From contig JAOZLU010000431.1 in NCBI GenBank assembly GCA_029934695.1, positions 1-6,131 of the forward strand: a DNA stretch of 6,131 bases. Direction: 5' to 3'. Below the pieces are notes generated by a model. The model had not been told where the DNA came from. It worked only from the letters and a program-made list of their open reading frames with translations, and did no database searches. The first letter of the stretch is position 1. Each line of letters opens with the position of its first letter. Origin of the DNA: Desulfobacterales bacterium. GTDB taxonomy: Bacteria; Desulfobacterota; Desulfobacteria; Desulfobacterales; 4be13. The position numbers and the translations under genes were made by a program. Positions 6,101-6,131 of the stretch are shown in pieces.

Positions 6101-6131
6101 GACAAAAGAGGGGACAGGAACAGCAGGCGTT
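3105..6131 (+). CDS. Large secreted subtilase-like (S8 family) protein with atypical active-site motifs, 3' end outside window
   Basis: The frame runs 1009 codons without a stop to the window end. Residues 1-24 are a signal peptide ending in five Ser and four Ala. Residues about 25-240 are beta-rich modules (FRADITNNNTYDI, FGDVPAGGTVTSTDTFTV) like CARDB-type adhesion folds. Residues about 241-355 resemble an exported beta domain with LVDDGTSGDSRPDNGVYTG. Residues about 363-447 look like a fervidolysin/I9-type prodomain (VSVSFAEGTD, VVGMTYGLGFYQIRF, FPEVETAEPVF). The peptidase domain follows (about 475-755): VVGVLDSGADRFHPDL with Asp501, NGHGTAMTGIIA with His533, IINMSG, IMAPGKDI, and a serine region with Ser715 aligned. 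The canonical GTSxAxP is SPSAATA and the AAGN oxyanion motif reads SSPQ (Gln631). A Cys-rich insertion (about 770-970) separates this from RLDLFDAVFNG (980-990), the usual final helix of the fold. The last residues (NFDIGLSEWTKEGTGTAGV) begin a likely carbohydrate-binding-like beta domain. In this family the enzyme would be an endopeptidase; activity here is uncertain. Confidence 0.9.
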   Translation, partial: MRQIITALLVVILAVSSSSSAAAAGENLTVGNYVLAGRERIERSVYDYTFRADITNNNTYDIRNATAKLKDNAVSADVPDGTLSFGDVPAGGTVTSTDTFTVRVNRRFEFEASSLTWETDFSSDVPPEITLTMHDYLYPAAGRPEGISFTLEFRSYDTDTYTLRISQTVETDTGGEISVEADFPSEWTADTSGTWLLSETVTAHEPGMFGVMVTTVTIVGTDVSEEAETILRVEKEYEAPLLRSLRITPSAISVSEEAGVIFWTDLGMPDIKPSEIVLEETDGSGNPLRTLGQLVDDGTSGDSRPDNGVYTGTFDIVSNAEGTFFFRGKATFPGVPEPVYTDLCKFGVTRFPTGVEPTDTSKIVTDPETGVRLISNEVSVSFAEGTDPDTIKAIADTVDGTVVGMTYGLGFYQIRFPGNDDVTGVYRVIAILKSFPEVETAEPVFTAYSASYTQDESSYRDSHTPDDSSYSNNRQWALSRIRADEAWVISRGKDIVVGVLDSGADRFHPDLEGNILEPTAEGIYNDIIDLNGHGTAMTGIIAAVANNDTDLEENVVGIAWNSKVLPLKALGEKQSEMSDVTISEAIYQAISDTERVHIINMSGYIQHSVRLKSAVRKAFSKDILVVASSPQYGSPYPARYADLGEDIASNVLSVNLSLRHECMDCYGSHTNIMAPGKDILTTMPRYPVYMTKDPDSKYRYEYSVNYTYFSAISPSAATAVTSGAAAVLWSAYPHWSAAQVRDRLVSTGRQVSEATVYRLTDTALAGLREEGVLKHPLTEEDRDRTEKLYTLSIGCEDDRFTHFLSDEEKEAKTEMCSGSIQDKAAELSDIEDRLRKTVFSLIRLYDAEYEENSCTFYIIKDMPLRIRMFSADPFPLTDDERDILSEFYPRAYCLINQNGVENYSEYIDKICITEEMTEEELCSKDPNVCDEILFTPEYPDRDTFINLFEDCKKISGPSFMAKQKILNYTAFPNQGRGQRRLDLFDAVFNGNFDIGLSEWTKEGTGTAGV
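4467..4516 (+). repeat. Short imperfect duplication at the prodomain-protease junction
   Basis: GATGAATCGAGTTACAG (4467-4483) recurs as GATGATTCAAGTTACAG (4500-4516), 15 of 17 bases identical and exactly 33 bases apart, so the reading frame is kept. It encodes DESSYR and DDSSYS, an 11-residue imperfect repeat in the linker where S8 prodomains are usually cleaved from the protease. Confidence 0.6.
5460..5990 (+). other. Cys-rich acidic insertion within the subtilase-like gene
   Basis: This segment lies between the serine-motif helix region (VRDRLVSTGRQV) and the terminal RLDLFDAVFNG helix, which in ordinary S8 enzymes are much closer together. It encodes eight Cys (795, 816, 854, 893, 911, 922, 929, 951), many Glu and Asp, and predicted helical stretches such as DIEDRLRKTVFSLIRLY. 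Base composition is near 40% GC, against about 66% in the preceding 200 bases. The even number of Cys would allow four disulfides in an exported protein. I do not recognise the domain. Confidence 0.55.

Noticed and set aside
3105..6131. Frameshift or pseudogene status of the subtilase-like gene
   Set aside because: The frame was followed codon by codon with no stop or shift across 1009 codons despite large changes in GC, so it is treated as an intact coding gene within the window.

Overview
The window carries four protein genes, all on the + strand, and every gap between them is occupied by a palindromic repeat. All three genes whose starts are visible encode proteins with a classical signal peptide, so this looks like a block of secreted or cell-surface proteins. 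Overall base composition is moderately GC-rich. The dockerin-like C-terminal domains (motifs such as GDIDKD...GLRDAV and DVTGDGKTGLEDAVRILQ), the modular fibronectin/Ig-like exported proteins, and the TGAATTA and REP-like intergenic repeats together resemble large genomes of filamentous or multicellular sulfate-reducing Desulfobacterota such as Desulfonema relatives. That assignment is an inference from style, not proof.

Layout. (1) Positions 3-1235 are the C-terminal 410 residues of a larger protein built of four tandem carboxypeptidase-regulatory-like (Ig/prealbumin-fold) beta-sandwich modules; its start lies upstream of the window. (2) The gap 1236-1385 holds three related short palindromes. 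(3) 1386-2210 encodes a 274-residue secreted protein with fibronectin/Ig-like beta modules and a C-terminal dockerin-like calcium-binding domain with two good 12-residue loops. (4) 2211-2340 holds a 12-bp inverted repeat (possible terminator) and a 12-bp perfect palindrome just upstream of the next ribosome binding site. (5) 2341-2952 encodes a 203-residue secreted protein with a dockerin-like tail that keeps only one acidic loop. (6) 2950-3054 is a TGAATTA tandem repeat fused to an 81-bp element with 15-bp terminal inverted repeats, resembling a MITE or REP element. (7) 3105-6131 is an uninterrupted 1009-codon frame running off the window end: a very large secreted subtilase-like (S8) protein with an unusual N-terminal extension, a prodomain, a protease domain with two atypical active-site motifs, and a Cys-rich insertion.

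The most interesting object is the subtilase-like gene. Its Asp and His motifs are canonical, but the oxyanion-hole Asn appears to be Gln and the GTSxAxP serine motif is SPSAATA. The gene also switches sharply in base composition (about 65% GC, then about 40%, then about 66%, then about 40%), with one boundary at the serine motif. This suggests a decaying or repurposed protease, or a mosaic assembled by recombination. There is no direct evidence of a new multi-gene system. The shared dockerin-like tails hint that neighbouring products may be tethered to a common surface partner, but no cohesin-like partner is visible here. No tRNA, rRNA, CRISPR array, intact transposon or minus-strand gene is supported, and no stretch over 300 bases lacks a gene.
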